DNA of 14,000 nucleotides from Pseudomonadota bacterium (lineage in GTDB: Bacteria > Pseudomonadota > Gammaproteobacteria > Burkholderiales > Thiobacillaceae). Positions 6,361 through 14,000 of this stretch are shown in pieces (position 1 is the first letter of the stretch; every line of letters starts with the position of its first letter). The notes under the pieces were generated by a model. That model was given only the letters and a program-made list of their open reading frames with translations, was not told the DNA's origin and searched no databases. Position numbers and translations under genes: made by a program. The stretch lies in contig JAKBJA010000050.1 in the NCBI GenBank assembly GCA_021836225.1, forward strand, positions 1 to 14,000, given 5' to 3'.

Positions 6361-6915
6361 CTACTCGGACGGCGAATATTTACCACGACCCACCTCCATG
6401 AGCGCCTTCAATACCACAATATTGAAGGCCAGAAAGGCAGCAGCAACAGCCATGACCTCTTTTCGATCAAGCTGCTTCAACAAGGCAACCTGTTTGGCGA
6501 TGTTTTTGCCATAGTGACCTGATGTTTCGTTTCGCACGTCGGCCCATTTTTGAAGCTTGGACAACTGTTCCCGCCACTTCTTGCGCTCGTTCCGTATGTC
6601 GTCTTTATGTACCTCAACTTCTCGGGCTCGTGCAAGTGTAAGCATACGGTTAACAAGCTTGCCGCTAAGTGATTTGTCATACTCATAAAGCTTGTGCACG
6701 ATGTTTTTGAGAGCCACGTTTAGGGCGAACCCGTTCGGTTCGTTTTTCCACAGTGATACGACTTCGTGGCAGATGTCATAATTAAATATTGCTGCCTGGA
6801 CTCGCAGCTCATAAAACTCTGCGGCGTGCACACTGTGGCCTCCGGATTCATAGGCAGCAAGAGCCTCCGTCAAACAGTTCTCCGCAGTGAGTAACAGCTC
6901 ATCCGGTGTCTTCAT
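6361..6915 (-). CDS. Hypothetical protein, low GC, HEPN-like RNxxxxH motif
   Basis: A 184-residue protein I do not recognise by family. It looks mostly alpha-helical, with a charged stretch (about 100-125). RNETSGHY at 128-135 fits the HEPN signature R-(N/D/H)-x(3-5)-H (R128, N129, H134), the active-site motif of many toxin-type RNases and RNA-associated proteins. A hydrophobic helix (about 154-175) follows, which could be the last HEPN core helix or a membrane segment. Base composition is much lower in GC than the neighbours (about 45% in a sampled 60-base line), with codons such as AAA, TAT and TTA, suggesting horizontal transfer. It stands alone: no nucleotidyltransferase (MNT) or other antitoxin partner is adjacent, and a palindromic repeat lies downstream. 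The start at 6915 has no clear Shine-Dalgarno. Gene reality is likely; function is a motif-based guess. Confidence 0.7.
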   Translation of the reverse strand: MKTPDELLLTAENCLTEALAAYESGGHSVHAAEFYELRVQAAIFNYDICHEVVSLWKNEPNGFALNVALKNIVHKLYEYDKSLSGKLVNRMLTLARAREVEVHKDDIRNERKKWREQLSKLQKWADVRNETSGHYGKNIAKQVALLKQLDRKEVMAVAAAFLAFNIVVLKALMEVGRGKYSPSE

Positions 6916-6968
6916 CTATTGCTAAGTGCGCAAACAAAACGTATCGCGCCGCAAACTTCAATTTAGCC

Positions 6969-8441
6969 TTACGCCGTCCCGCCCACCGTCAACCCATCGA
7001 TCCGCAGCGTCGGCTGTCCCACGCCGACCGGCACGCTCTGGCCTTCCTTGCCGCAGGTGCCGACGCCGGAATCCATTTCCATGTCGTTGCCGATCATGCT
7101 GACACGGGTGAGCGCGTCGGGGCCGTTGCCGATCAGCGTGGCGCCTTTCACCGGGTAGGTGATCTTGCCGTCCTCGATCATGTAGGCCTCGGCGGCGGAG
7201 AAGACGAACTTGCCGCTGGTGATGTCGACCTGGCCGCCGCCGAAGTTGACGGCGTAGAGGCCGTTCTTCACCGAGGCGATGATTTCGTGCGGGTCCTTGT
7301 CGCCGCCCAGCATCAGGGTGTTGGTCATGCGCGGCATGGTGAGGTGGGCGAAGGATTCGCGCCGGGCGTTGCCGGTGATCGGCATGCCCATCAGGCGGGC
7401 GTTCATCATGTCCTGCATGTAGCCGGTGAGGATGCCGTCCTCGATCAGCGTGGTGCGCTGGGTCGGGTTGCCTTCGTCGTCGACGTTGAGCGAGCCGCGG
7501 CGCAGGGGGATGGTGCCGTCGTCGACAACAGTGACGCCGGGTGCCGCCACTCTTTCACCAATCCGGCCTGAGAAGGCGGAGCTGCCCTTGCGGTTGAAGT
7601 CGCCTTCGAGGCCGTGGCCGATGGCTTCGTGCAGCAGGATGCCGGGCCAGCCGGAACCGAGCACGACGGTCATGCTGCCGGCGGGCGCGGGACGGGCGTC
7701 GAGGTTGACCATAGCCTGGTGCACGGCCTGGCGCGCGTATTTTTCCAGGATGTCGTCGGTGAAGTAGCTGTAGTCGAAGCGGCCGCCGCCGCCGCCGGAG
7801 CCCTGCTCGCGGCGGCCGTCCTGCTCGGCGATGACCTGCAGCGACAGGCGCACCAGCGGGCGCACATCGGCGGCCAGGTGGCCGTCGGAACGCGCGATGA
7901 AGATGACCTCGTATTCGGAGGCGAGGCTCGCCATCACCTGGATGACGCGCGGGTCCAACGCGCGCGCCTTCTTCTCCAGCCGTTCCAGCAGCGCGACCTT
8001 GTCGGCGTCGGCCAGCGAGACCAGGGGATCGACCGCGTTGTACAGCAGGCGGCCTTCGCCGCGCTGAACCATGCCGAAGCTGCGGTTCTGCCCGGCGCGC
8101 GCGATCGCGCGGGTGGCGTCGGCGGCCGCGCCGAGCGCGTCGAGGCTGATGTCGTCGGAATAGGCGAAAGCGGTTTTCTCGCCCGAGATCGCGCGCACGC
8201 CGACGCCCTGGTCGATGTTGAAGCTGCCGGATTTGACCTGGCCTTCTTCCAGGCTCCAGCCTTCGGAACGGCTGTACTGGAAGTAGAGGTCGGCGTAGTC
8301 GACGTCGTGCGTGAGCAGGCGACCGAACACCGGCGCGAGCTTGTCGGCATCGAGGCCGTTCGGCGTCAGCAGCGTGGACTCGGCGGAGCGGAACAATTGC
8401 TCGGCGGTCTGGATGGGAACGAAGGCGTCGGTGGGGTTCAT
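6969..8441 (-). CDS. tldD: Metalloprotease TldD
   Basis: TldD works with TldE/PmbA as a heterodimeric zinc peptidase that degrades unfolded peptides and, in E. coli, matures microcin B17 and breaks down the CcdA antitoxin. The 490-residue length is usual for the family. The zinc motif HExxxH is seen as HEAIGHGLE starting at residue 271, after a GxxGxLLHE-like lead (PGILLHEA). Family segments late in the protein include [19 protein letters not shown] and [21 protein letters not shown] place the start at ATG 8441 because AGGA lies seven bases upstream. The frame stays open 38 codons further, but that part overlaps the end of the upstream gene and does not look like TldD. The start is 29 nt after the amidase stop, so the two are probably co-transcribed. 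tldE/pmbA is not in the window. Confidence 0.95.
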   Translation of the reverse strand: MNPTDAFVPIQTAEQLFRSAESTLLTPNGLDADKLAPVFGRLLTHDVDYADLYFQYSRSEGWSLEEGQVKSGSFNIDQGVGVRAISGEKTAFAYSDDISLDALGAAADATRAIARAGQNRSFGMVQRGEGRLLYNAVDPLVSLADADKVALLERLEKKARALDPRVIQVMASLASEYEVIFIARSDGHLAADVRPLVRLSLQVIAEQDGRREQGSGGGGGRFDYSYFTDDILEKYARQAVHQAMVNLDARPAPAGSMTVVLGSGWPGILLHEAIGHGLEGDFNRKGSSAFSGRIGERVAAPGVTVVDDGTIPLRRGSLNVDDEGNPTQRTTLIEDGILTGYMQDMMNARLMGMPITGNARRESFAHLTMPRMTNTLMLGGDKDPHEIIASVKNGLYAVNFGGGQVDITSGKFVFSAAEAYMIEDGKITYPVKGATLIGNGPDALTRVSMIGNDMEMDSGVGTCGKEGQSVPVGVGQPTLRIDGLTVGGTA

Positions 8442-8470
8442 GGCGGTGTCCTGAATTTTCTGGCGCTGAA

Positions 8471-9433
8471 TTATTTGGTGGATTCGCCCCCGGTCGGGGA
8501 CAAGCGCTTGGCCACTACACGACGCTCGACCACATCGACCTGGATCTGCCGGCACTGGATGAAGCGGTGCTGCAGCGCGGGCAGGCTCTTTCTGAGGCTG
8601 GTCAGGTAGGCCGGATTGATGTTGGCGATGACGACGCCGGAGCCGCGCGGCAGGCGATCGAGCACCACGCCCCAGGGGTCGACGATCATGCTGTCGCCGT
8701 GGGTTTCGCGGCCCGACAGGTGGTAGCCGCCCTGCGCCGGGGCGACCACATAGGCGAGGTTCTCGATCGCGCGCGCGCGGATCAGGGTTTCGAAATGCGC
8801 GCGACCGGTGGTGGCGGTGAATGCCGACGGCACCACGATGATGTCGACGTCGGGCATGGCGCGATACAGCTCGGGGAAGCGCAGGTCGTAGCAGATCGAC
8901 AGGCCGATGCGGCCGAACGGACTGTTGACGACGACGACCGTGTCGCCCGGCTCGATCAGCTTGGCTTCCTGGTAACGCTCGTTGCCGAGGTCGAGACCGA
9001 ACAGGTGGATCTTGTCGTAGCGCGCCACCTGCTTGCCGCGCTCGTCGTACACCAGGCAGCTGTTGCGCACCTTGTTGGGGACGCTGGCCTCCAGCGGCAC
9101 CGAGCCGCCGATCAGCCAGATCTTGTGTTTCTTCGCCATGCGCGACAGGAAGGCCTGGATCGGGCCATGGCCTTCGGCCTCGCGTGCCTTCACCACCTCG
9201 GCATCCTTCAGTCCCATGATGCAGAAAAACTCCGGCAGCACGACCATGCGCGCGCCCCCTTCGACCGCCAGCTCGATGAGCCGTTCGGTCTCGGCCAGGT
9301 TGGCCGGCACGTTGGGGCCGGACGCCATCTGGATCGCCGCCACGCGCACGGTGCCGGCCTGCGGCGCGGGCTTTTTGACTTGTGCACCCTTGGAGCGTGC
9401 AACGGTGGTTTTTGCGGGTTTTTTCGTCGTCAT
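8471..9433 (-). CDS. Carbon-nitrogen hydrolase (nitrilase superfamily, Nit1/YbeM-like amidase)
   Basis: A cytosolic amidase of the nitrilase superfamily, 320 residues. The Glu-Lys-Cys triad is visible: E68 in LPEFF, K141 in YDKIHLF, C181 in [13 protein letters not shown]. The [11 protein letters not shown] context and YDKIHLF are typical of the Nit branch (deaminated glutathione amidase, and related omega-amidase), so metabolite repair is the likely role. The exact substrate cannot be settled by eye. The catalytic domain begins about residue 29, after a Lys/Ala/Pro-rich leader without hydrophobic core. A tail of about 30 residues follows the usual end SLPALQHR. Both extensions look unusual. 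The ATG lies 16 nt after the yhdP stop, and tldD follows 29 nt after its own stop, so it belongs to the same transcript. The Shine-Dalgarno is weak (GGA nine bases upstream). Confidence 0.9.
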   Translation of the reverse strand: MTTKKPAKTTVARSKGAQVKKPAPQAGTVRVAAIQMASGPNVPANLAETERLIELAVEGGARMVVLPEFFCIMGLKDAEVVKAREAEGHGPIQAFLSRMAKKHKIWLIGGSVPLEASVPNKVRNSCLVYDERGKQVARYDKIHLFGLDLGNERYQEAKLIEPGDTVVVVNSPFGRIGLSICYDLRFPELYRAMPDVDIIVVPSAFTATTGRAHFETLIRARAIENLAYVVAPAQGGYHLSGRETHGDSMIVDPWGVVLDRLPRGSGVVIANINPAYLTSLRKSLPALQHRFIQCRQIQVDVVERRVVAKRLSPTGGESTK

Positions 9434-9449
9434 GTCACAGATTCCACGA

Positions 9450-12400
9450 TCACGGTTCAGAGTCCGGGGTTACGGTCTTGCTCAATTTTTTGACATCGGG
9501 CGACTGCCACGCCCCGGTCACCATATATTCCCGGCTGATTGCCTCTTCGAACGGGTCACGCAGCAGTTTTTGCGCAGCCAGCGCACCTACCCCTGCCAGT
9601 GGCCCGCCAATCAGCGCCCCAGCCACGGCAACGCCCTCGGACAGTTTCGGGATCACTTTCACCCGCAACTGCACGACTTCCTGATTGAGGTCGGCCATTC
9701 CGGACATGTTTACCTTGGCGGCCGGCCCGTGCATTCTGAAGTCATCGCTATAGACCACGCCGCGCGCGATGCGCAGGGTGGCGCTGATGTCATCGAAGGC
9801 ATAGCCTTCATTGAAGATATCACGGAAATCGAAGTTCAACCGGCGCGGCAGCGATTGCAGGCTCAACACGCCGAGCAGCTTGCCCGCACCCGGGTTGATC
9901 CTGAGGAACTGTCCGCCTTTGGCCTTGAAATCGAGCTCGCCCGCCAGCGTGTCGAACGCGAAATCGGCAGGCGAACCCACCCAGGTGGCGTTGCCCCGGA
10001 TCTCGGCGCTGCCGCGCTTGAGCGTGTCGGGATAACCGAAGCGGGCGAGGAACCTGCTCGCATCGAGCACGCTCAGACTCAGCTCGGCACGGGTTTCGCT
10101 CGGCGCGCCATCACGCCACAGGCCGCTCATGCGGAACACGCTGTCAGCGTGCGTGAGCTGCAGGCTGTCGATCACCAGGCCTTGCGGCGCGCCGCGCGCC
10201 ACCACCTCCAGCCGCCCCAGCAGACGGTCCTCCAGGCGAAAATCCTCCACCGTCACATCCAGCGTCGGGAAATCCGCTGCCGCCAGGTTGACGCCATCGG
10301 TCAACCCGGCGCCGGGCACCCGGGCCGGGATGGTCAGTTGCCTGAACAGCGCCGACACGCGGGCAGGCTGCGCCTTCAAGGACTCCGGTCCATTACGGGC
10401 AGAAGCCCCTGTGGCATCGTATGCGCCGGCCGGCCGATAGGTCAGCACGCCGTTCAGTTCGCGTCCGGTCACCTGGGTGCGCAACAGACCGTTGCGGGTG
10501 CGCCCCTGCAGGCGCACGCCCTGATAGCGCCGCCCCATCAGGTCAAATGTCTCGAAGCCAAGGTCGATGGATGACAGCGGCACGCTTTCCTTGCCGTCGC
10601 CCTTGGGCAACAGCGCAGTCCAGCCCGTAATGTCCAGGCCGCGGCCGCTGCCGGACAGCCGCAAACCCGGCTCGGCCGGCATCACCGCCTGCCCGCCGAA
10701 GCGGATTTCGCCACGGTCGAAATCGCCTTTCGCGGTGCTGCGCCATGCCGCACTGACGGTTTGAGCGAGCCGCACCTCATGCAGCCGACCATCGCCCTGC
10801 GGCTGGGTGGCCACCCGCAGCGGCAACGGCTCCGCAGCGCGCTTCGCCAGCGGCGCAGGCAGGCTGGAACCCAGCCCGACCAGATCGGATTCGATGCGGA
10901 TGCGTTCGCCCGCCGGTTCCAGATCGACCTGGCCGCGCCAGCTTGTCTGGCCCGCCAAACGCTTGCCCCATGCCGCGCCGAGCCAGGGAGTGATGCCGGC
11001 TGCGGTGGCGCGCCCCTGCGCCAGAATCTGCACCTGGCCATTGCGGGTGGCGGTGTCGATGCGCAATGGCCCCCCCAGAAACTGCGCGGTCAGGTTTTTT
11101 GCATCCAGGCTGTCGCCGGTGAAATCGATGTTGCCGCGCACCTGGTCGAGCCGCGGCAGCCCGGGCGGAAACAGGGTGTCGCCCAGGAATGACAGCTGAC
11201 CTGCCAGTGTGGCGTCATGACTGTGGCGCAGCGGTACCTGCAGCTTCAGGGCAAGCTTCATCGGCCCGCTGCCGTCCAGTGCATCGGTGAACCCGCGCAA
11301 GCGCTCGCCCACCGGGCTGAAATTGGCAAAGCGGATGAAATCCTGGATGGGGCCGCTGGCCTCGCCTTCGACCTGCAACAGCTCTTCGTGATGGATCAGA
11401 TCCCGGATGACTGCCTTCACCGGCAACAGGGCCACCCCATAAATCCGCGCCTGGCTGGCGGTTATCTCCATCAGCTTGCCCTGGAACAGCACGCGTGCCT
11501 GGATGCCCTCGATGCGCGGCCAGTCCGGCACATAATCGATCACTGCATCGTGCACCTGCGCCTCGATCCTGAACACCCCGTTGCCCTGGTCGAACGGGAA
11601 CTGCGCCAGATCGCCCTTCAGAATCAGCTGCACGCTGTCTGAGTGTCCGGCCACGACGCCACGCTTCACCCAGTTGACGGTGATGTCGCCGATTTTTTTC
11701 GGCAGGTAGCGGTACACCGCCGTACCCTCGGCGCGGTTCAGATGCGCGGCCAGATCGATGACGCCGGGCTGGCCGGCGATCAGTTCGTAATGTCCCTGCG
11801 CAGTGCCGGTCATGTCCGCGTTGGCGAAGGCCGCATCGTCCAGCGTCAAGCGGCGGCCGCGTGGCGTTTTTTTCCAGCTGCCGCGCGCCCGCAGACTGTC
11901 GAAGCCGAACAGCGGCTCGCGGAACAGGCTGGGCAGATCGAGTGACAGTTGCGTCGAATCGATCGCGAACACGCCTGCGCGCGCATCCCCCTCGACGCGC
12001 CCGCTGAGGCCGGCCAGCCCCGGCTGCGTGTCAACCGCTGTCACGCCCAAACCGCTGAAATGGGCCGCAATGCCGAAGTTGTCGATGCCCGGCTGCGTGC
12101 CGGTCCAGCGCAACGTCAGGTCGTCGAACCTTCCCTGCGGTTGCAGGGTCTGCAGGCGCGCACGCAGGGCGTCATCCATCGGCAGGCTCGGCAGAATCGC
12201 TTGCCAGCCGCTCAGCTTGAATGCCTTGGCGGTGATTTCGCGCGATGTGGCGCCCCAAGCCAGCCCCATATTGAACGGCGCGCCCAGCGCGTCCCCCGGG
12301 TGCGCCACGCGCAGGTTTTCAAACACGATGCGCTGATCGTCAGGGCCCTGCCGCCATGCCGCACGGCCGCGCACCTGCGCCAGCCGCAAGGCGGGCAGGT

Positions 12401-13277
12401 CCTCGCCCAGCGTGGTTTCGATTGCCCGCAGATCGAAGCCCGCGGCCACCCCTGCCAGGGTGCCGTCCGCCACCTTGAATATCACTTTCAGCGCACCCCA
12501 CCCCTGCCGGGGTTGATACGGCAGCGCCAGCCAGGTGGCGAGATGCGGAAACGAGATTCCCGCCACGGTCGCATCGATGTTTCCTTTCCAGGTTTTGAGA
12601 TCGTCCGTGTCGCGGGCGCTGATTTTCGCGTCTATCGTCAGTGGCTGGGCCAGGCTGGGTGGCGGGACGGCGCGCAATTGCAGCCGGTGGGTGCGGCGCG
12701 CATTGCTCAGCGTCAGGTCGACCTCGCGCAGAATCAGCGGCTCGGCGTTGCGCACCTCGTCCAGCCAGGTGAGCGTGGCCTGACTCACATGCACGCGCCC
12801 CTGCCGCAACAGCCAACTTGAAAAACCACTGTCAGGATCGGCCGGGTTGACGGGAATGCCGCCGACATAAAGATGTCCGTCCGGCGCGCGCCGCACGTCC
12901 AGGGTCAGGCTCTGCAGTTCGATGCGGTTGAAGCGCGGCTCCAGAAACAACAGCGAGCGCCAGGCAAACGTGGCCTTCAATTCAGGCAGGTGGAGTGCGG
13001 GTTGGCCCTGCTGGTCGTACAGGCGCACGCCCTGCAGACTGAATTCGGGGCGCGTCTGCTGCCACACCCCCGACACGGCCTCCAGCGTCACCCGCTGCCC
13101 CAGCGCGCGCGACATCAGGCTGGCCACCGTGTCGCGGTGTTCGGCAATATTCGGCAACACCCAGAAAAACATCAGCGACGCGGCCGTCGCAAATCCCAGT
13201 GCAGCGAGTGCAAACAGAACCGCAAACCAGCGCGATGCGCGGCGCAGAAACAGGAAAAACGCGGGAGAAACAGTCAT
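9450..13277 (-). CDS. yhdP: YhdP family AsmA-like envelope protein
   Basis: A 1275-residue protein of the AsmA/TamB/YhdP group. In E. coli YhdP, TamB and YdbH together carry phospholipids from the inner to the outer membrane. Seen here: a short basic start, one transmembrane helix (about residues 17-41), then a very long periplasmic region made largely of alternating beta-strand-like segments. The C-terminal region (about 1130-1275), with DFRDIFNEGYAFDDI and the DLNQEVVQLRVKVIPKLSEG segment, is characteristic of YhdP. The length is close to E. coli YhdP. It leads the cluster with the amidase and tldD, an order I know from other proteobacteria. The ATG at 13277 lacks a clear Shine-Dalgarno. 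A TAGAAT -10-like hexamer lies at 13307-13302 but without a -35, so its promoter is unclear. The 76-nt gap to the S4 gene could allow read-through. Confidence 0.93.
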   Translation of the reverse strand: MTVSPAFFLFLRRASRWFAVLFALAALGFATAASLMFFWVLPNIAEHRDTVASLMSRALGQRVTLEAVSGVWQQTRPEFSLQGVRLYDQQGQPALHLPELKATFAWRSLLFLEPRFNRIELQSLTLDVRRAPDGHLYVGGIPVNPADPDSGFSSWLLRQGRVHVSQATLTWLDEVRNAEPLILREVDLTLSNARRTHRLQLRAVPPPSLAQPLTIDAKISARDTDDLKTWKGNIDATVAGISFPHLATWLALPYQPRQGWGALKVIFKVADGTLAGVAAGFDLRAIETTLGEDLPALRLAQVRGRAAWRQGPDDQRIVFENLRVAHPGDALGAPFNMGLAWGATSREITAKAFKLSGWQAILPSLPMDDALRARLQTLQPQGRFDDLTLRWTGTQPGIDNFGIAAHFSGLGVTAVDTQPGLAGLSGRVEGDARAGVFAIDSTQLSLDLPSLFREPLFGFDSLRARGSWKKTPRGRRLTLDDAAFANADMTGTAQGHYELIAGQPGVIDLAAHLNRAEGTAVYRYLPKKIGDITVNWVKRGVVAGHSDSVQLILKGDLAQFPFDQGNGVFRIEAQVHDAVIDYVPDWPRIEGIQARVLFQGKLMEITASQARIYGVALLPVKAVIRDLIHHEELLQVEGEASGPIQDFIRFANFSPVGERLRGFTDALDGSGPMKLALKLQVPLRHSHDATLAGQLSFLGDTLFPPGLPRLDQVRGNIDFTGDSLDAKNLTAQFLGGPLRIDTATRNGQVQILAQGRATAAGITPWLGAAWGKRLAGQTSWRGQVDLEPAGERIRIESDLVGLGSSLPAPLAKRAAEPLPLRVATQPQGDGRLHEVRLAQTVSAAWRSTAKGDFDRGEIRFGGQAVMPAEPGLRLSGSGRGLDITGWTALLPKGDGKESVPLSSIDLGFETFDLMGRRYQGVRLQGRTRNGLLRTQVTGRELNGVLTYRPAGAYDATGASARNGPESLKAQPARVSALFRQLTIPARVPGAGLTDGVNLAAADFPTLDVTVEDFRLEDRLLGRLEVVARGAPQGLVIDSLQLTHADSVFRMSGLWRDGAPSETRAELSLSVLDASRFLARFGYPDTLKRGSAEIRGNATWVGSPADFAFDTLAGELDFKAKGGQFLRINPGAGKLLGVLSLQSLPRRLNFDFRDIFNEGYAFDDISATLRIARGVVYSDDFRMHGPAAKVNMSGMADLNQEVVQLRVKVIPKLSEGVAVAGALIGGPLAGVGALAAQKLLRDPFEEAISREYMVTGAWQSPDVKKLSKTVTPDSEP

Positions 13278-13353
13278 GGATGAGGGTTCGCGGATAGCGT
13301 GATTCTATGTGTTTGTCCGCGCTTTGCGGGGGCTGACAGTAAATTGAGACGCC

Positions 13354-13752
13354 TCATTCACCCGTGAAGCGATGAATCTGCCGCCGGTCGCGTTTGGTTG
13401 GGCGGCCCTTGATCGCCGCCGCCGGGCTGCTCGCCAGCTTGCGCTCGCTGATCTGCTGCTGGCGACGCGCATGGCTGGCGGGATCCTCTTCATACAGCGC
13501 TTGCGCGGCCGGTGCCGGGCCGCGCTGCATCGACAGCGCACGCACCGTGAGTGTCCAGACGAAATCATTGATATGGACATCCAGACGATCGCCGGGTTTC
13601 ACTTCGCGCGCAGGTTTGATGCGTTCTCCGTTCAGCTTCACCTGGCCATGCTCGATGGCCTGGGTGGCAAGACTGCGCGTCTTGAAAAATCGGGCCGCCC
13701 ACAACCACTTGTCGAGCCGCATTCGGTCGAGCGGCTTATTTCCAGTGGACAT
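13354..13752 (-). CDS. hslR: S4-domain RNA-binding protein, Hsp15 (HslR) family
   Basis: A 132-residue basic protein with an N-terminal S4 RNA-binding domain (about residues 11-70), seen as MRLDKWLWAARFFKTRSLA followed by VKLNGERIKPAREVKPGD. A charged C-terminal tail (KGRPTKRDRR) follows. In E. coli Hsp15 is heat-inducible and binds 50S subunits carrying stalled nascent chains, helping recycling. The length matches the family (133 residues in E. coli). I set the start at ATG 13752 because GGAGG lies about six bases upstream. The open frame extends 46 codons further, without family resemblance. It is divergent from the flavin reductase gene across a 147-nt gap. Heat regulation is known for the family but no heat-shock promoter is obvious here. 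Confidence 0.92.
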   Translation of the reverse strand: MSTGNKPLDRMRLDKWLWAARFFKTRSLATQAIEHGQVKLNGERIKPAREVKPGDRLDVHINDFVWTLTVRALSMQRGPAPAAQALYEEDPASHARRQQQISERKLASSPAAAIKGRPTKRDRRQIHRFTGE

Positions 13753-13867
13753 CAAGCCCCTCCGCAAAAGTCGGTTGCATGTCGAATCGTTTGAACGCGT
13801 TGCCCGAATTGTGCCGGGTTTGGCCGCCAGGAACCACGCCCGCGGTGCCGCATCGTACAAGCCTCGA

Positions 13868-13873
13868 TACAAT
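13868..13873 (+). promoter_or_regulatory. Candidate -10 box upstream of the FMN reductase gene
   Basis: TACAAT matches the sigma-70 -10 consensus at five of six positions and would start RNA about 20 nt before the ATG at 13900. No acceptable -35 is seen at 16-18 nt spacing, so this is tentative. Confidence 0.35.
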
Positions 13874-13899
13874 CGCATGTTTTTCAGCAAGGAAGGCCC

Positions 13900-14000
13900 A
13901 TGCCCAAGATTCTCGCCTTTTCCGGAAGCATTCGCCGCGATTCCTGGAACCGCAAACTCATCCAGGCCGCAGTGGGTGCCACCCGGGCCGCGGGCGGCGA
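13900..14000 (+). CDS. NAD(P)H-dependent FMN reductase / quinone reductase, N-terminal fragment (partial)
   Basis: Only 33 codons lie within the window. They read MPKILAFSGSIRRDSWNRKL and onward, the first beta strand and the FMN phosphate-binding loop (GSxRxxSxN) of the flavodoxin-like NADPH:FMN/quinone reductase family (ChrR/YieF type). Such enzymes reduce quinones, and in some cases chromate or azo dyes, with a bound FMN. A good Shine-Dalgarno, AAGGAAGG, ends three bases before the ATG (AGGA within normal range). The gene runs off the right edge, so the substrate group cannot be decided. Confidence 0.85.
   Translation, partial: MPKILAFSGSIRRDSWNRKLIQAAVGATRAAGG

Noticed and set aside
9033..10574. 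A 513-codon plus-strand frame across the amidase and yhdP 3' end
   Set aside because: It spans two well-supported minus-strand genes and their junction, with no recognisable protein; a shadow frame.
1..14000. CRISPR arrays, tRNA or rRNA genes, insertion-sequence transposases
   Set aside because: I saw no regularly spaced direct repeats, no tRNA-like cloverleaf with a T-loop, no rRNA core sequences and no transposase-like protein.

Overview
The window is high-GC chromosomal DNA that looks like a betaproteobacterium. I infer this from the protein sequences, the conserved yhdP / carbon-nitrogen hydrolase / tldD cluster and the DUF1631-type PilZ protein. I cannot name the genus. Most of it is housekeeping sequence. 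A short, visibly AT-richer stretch (about 5980-6960) lies between two conserved blocks and looks acquired.

Region by region: (1) 1-712, minus: 5' part of dnaX, running off the left edge. (2) 736-829, minus: 4.5S RNA of the signal recognition particle (ffs), recognised from its GGUCAGGUCCGGAAGGAAGC core. (3) 856-1932, minus: class I DAHP synthase of the AroG type. It is preceded at 1979-2096 by what looks like a complete transcription attenuator: a short leader ORF with a phenylalanine/tyrosine run, alternative RNA pairings and a hairpin followed by a U-run. (4) 2215-5979, plus: a 1254-residue c-di-GMP-type protein combining PilZ, DUF1631, a degenerate GGDEF and a degenerate EAL (EVL) domain. 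(5) 5980-6360: no gene, but a 10-bp perfect inverted repeat and a much longer imperfect one (arms of about 46 and 53 nt). (6) 6361-6915, minus: an unrecognised low-GC gene with an HEPN-like R-N-x4-H motif. (7) 6969-13277, minus: the cluster yhdP -> nitrilase-family amidase -> tldD, tightly spaced and probably one transcript. (8) 13354-13752, minus: an S4-domain Hsp15-like RNA-binding protein. (9) 13900-14000, plus: start of an NADPH-dependent FMN reductase, cut by the right edge.

How the genes fit together: aroG makes the first intermediate of aromatic amino acid synthesis, and its leader appears to sense charged tRNA-Phe and perhaps tRNA-Tyr, which matches the Phe-inhibited AroG type. ffs and dnaX are core protein-targeting and replication functions. 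yhdP (AsmA-like envelope lipid transport), the amidase (probable metabolite repair) and tldD (peptidase) are commonly neighbours in proteobacteria. The most noteworthy items are the aroG attenuator, the multi-domain PilZ/DUF1631/GGDEF/EVL protein, and the orphan HEPN-like gene next to the palindromic repeat.
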